From contig JAIOJX010000025.1 of NCBI GenBank assembly GCA_022376925.1, positions 7,967,141-8,031,140 of the forward strand: a stretch of DNA of 64,000 bases, written 5' to 3'. Position 1 is the stretch's first letter. Each line of letters begins with the position of its first letter. The notes below the pieces were generated by a model that did no database searches, was not told the origin of the DNA, and worked only from the letters and a program-made list of their open reading frames with translations. Source of the DNA: Tragulus kanchil. Its lineage: Eukaryota; Chordata; Mammalia; Artiodactyla; Tragulidae. The position numbers and the translations under genes are program-made. Of this stretch, positions 63,146-64,000 are shown one piece after another.

Positions 63146-63882
63146 ATGGTAGAGCTGTGCAGTCAGCAGCCCTGCGTACTCGCCTAGCTGCTGGCAGCCA
63201 TGAACCATCTTAGGCTGACGATTTACAGGCCTGTCCTTGAAAACCTTATGGCATGGAAAAACAGTTTAAGATAAATGGCTGCTAAAGAGTAAGTGGTGAG
63301 GAGGACACCTACCTACCCTACTCACTTCCTCTGTTAACTTGCCAAGTAGATAAACCATGAGTATGGGGGCAGAGAAAGACAAGGCATATTTCACTAATGC
63401 TGTTCTTCTGTATGAAAGGAAACAGAAGGAATAGGGAGAAAATGATTCATCCTTCAAACATATTTAGCACATAGCAAATAGAAAATTTTAGTCTTTTTCC
63501 CCAGCTTTACTGAAGTGTAATTGATACAACAGATATTTTAAGGGTACAATGGCATAATTGGATATACATGTCATCATAAAAGGATTCCCCCCATCAAGTT
63601 AATCAGTATCTTTCAGTGAAATAGGTGTCCTTAAAGGTTTAAGAGGATCATGTAATTTGAGACCTAAAATTGTGAAATTCACTAAACTCCATTGCTATGT
63701 AGGCTTACGCATTTTTTGAGTGCTACTGTAGTGAAGCTAGGAATTGTAGGTTAGGTAATCGGTTGCATCTACTGAAAACATTTTTCTTGAGCATATTGTG
63801 GAGGCTTAGTGATGTTCCTGAACCTACCTTCAGGACTATGCTAGGGCACAGAGCCTAATAATATGATTTATCATTATTTTAG

Positions 63883-64000
63883 ATTAATTTCTTGGACTGG
63901 AAGAAAAATTGATCCAGTAGGCGTTGATTATATTCTTCAAAAATTGGGCTTTCATCATGCCAGGACTACTATTCCTAAATGGCTTCAAAGAGGAGTCATG
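63883..64000 (+). CDS. BLTP1: BLTP1 terminal exon w27, second copy (cut by window edge)
   Basis: Repeats the first 118 nt of the terminal exon, with its acceptor, at +1109. It is downstream of the stop codon of the first copy, so it is the last of the duplications. The remainder lies outside the window. Confidence 0.93.

Larger units (their letters stand above)
62038..64000. repeat. Tandem duplication D23 (period about 1109 bp, terminal exon w27)
   Basis: 62038 onward matches 63146-64000. The right end of copy 2 is beyond the window. One A-run difference. Confidence 0.92.

Noticed and set aside
1..64000. Evolved exon repeats or a segmental-duplication array in BLTP1
   Set aside because: The copies break splice sites and frames, are nearly identical including introns, and have uniform size. 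A functional repeat array would preserve exon boundaries.
1..64000. CRISPR array, operon or prokaryotic system
   Set aside because: No short regularly spaced repeats, no long ORFs and no ribosome binding sites; the sequence is clearly mammalian with introns and SINEs.

Overview
This window is nuclear DNA of a ruminant mammal. It carries the 3' portion of one very large gene on the + strand, BLTP1 (KIAA1109, the vertebrate orthologue of fly tweek and yeast CSF1). Twenty-seven coding blocks with consensus splice sites and continuous reading frame can be followed from about 76 to the stop codon at 62988-62990. They encode roughly the last 1,570 residues of a protein of about 5,000 residues, plus one 67-codon cassette. 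No other protein gene is present; the other short ORFs are intronic, antisense or inside SINEs. The ruminant assignment rests on Bov-tA type SINE pieces (20426-20550, 50027-50240, and reversed at 21850-21950), a bovine-type L1 3' end, and many CHR-like tRNA-derived SINEs.

The dominant feature is structural. The sequence is interrupted by 23 direct tandem duplications. Twenty-two have a period of 1.04-1.17 kb and one has a period of 522 bp. The copies are about 99-100% identical and span exon plus flanking intron, so most coding exons appear twice and one (w17) three times. Removing them would leave about 39-40 kb. Several cut through exons or splice sites (w7, w8, w20, w24), and others would shift the frame if spliced in (w1, w2+w3, w5, w13). 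Junctions are blunt, have 1-5 bp of shared sequence, or carry short fillers that look like error-rich continuations of the flanks. The near-constant size, the 2 kb / 4 kb spacing and the exon damage in a conserved gene argue for assembly-made false duplications rather than biology.

Layout: 1-4.1 kb, exons w1-w3 (duplicated; includes the cassette exon w2); 4.6-8.6 kb, w4-w6; 8.6-13.6 kb, a large intron and w7-w8; 16.1-17.0 kb, w9-w10; 18.9-21 kb, w11-w12; 22.5-23.8 kb, w13; 24-28.5 kb, intron and w14; 29.6-34.4 kb, w15-w16; 35.4-42.4 kb, w17-w21; 45.3-48.6 kb, w22-w23; 50.4-52.4 kb, w24-w25; 58.4-58.6 kb, w26; 62.8-63.0 kb, terminal exon w27 and the start of the 3' UTR, followed by a second copy of w27 cut by the window edge. 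Introns hold MIR, L1, Tigger, MER2 and SINE copies.

I found no new biological system. The points most worth following are the false-duplication pattern, the cassette exon whose two copies differ by a stop codon, a CHR-like SINE group with an unusual long 3' end that appears recently active, a chimeric SINE carrying a Bov-tA fragment, and a 522-bp duplication made between two SINEs.
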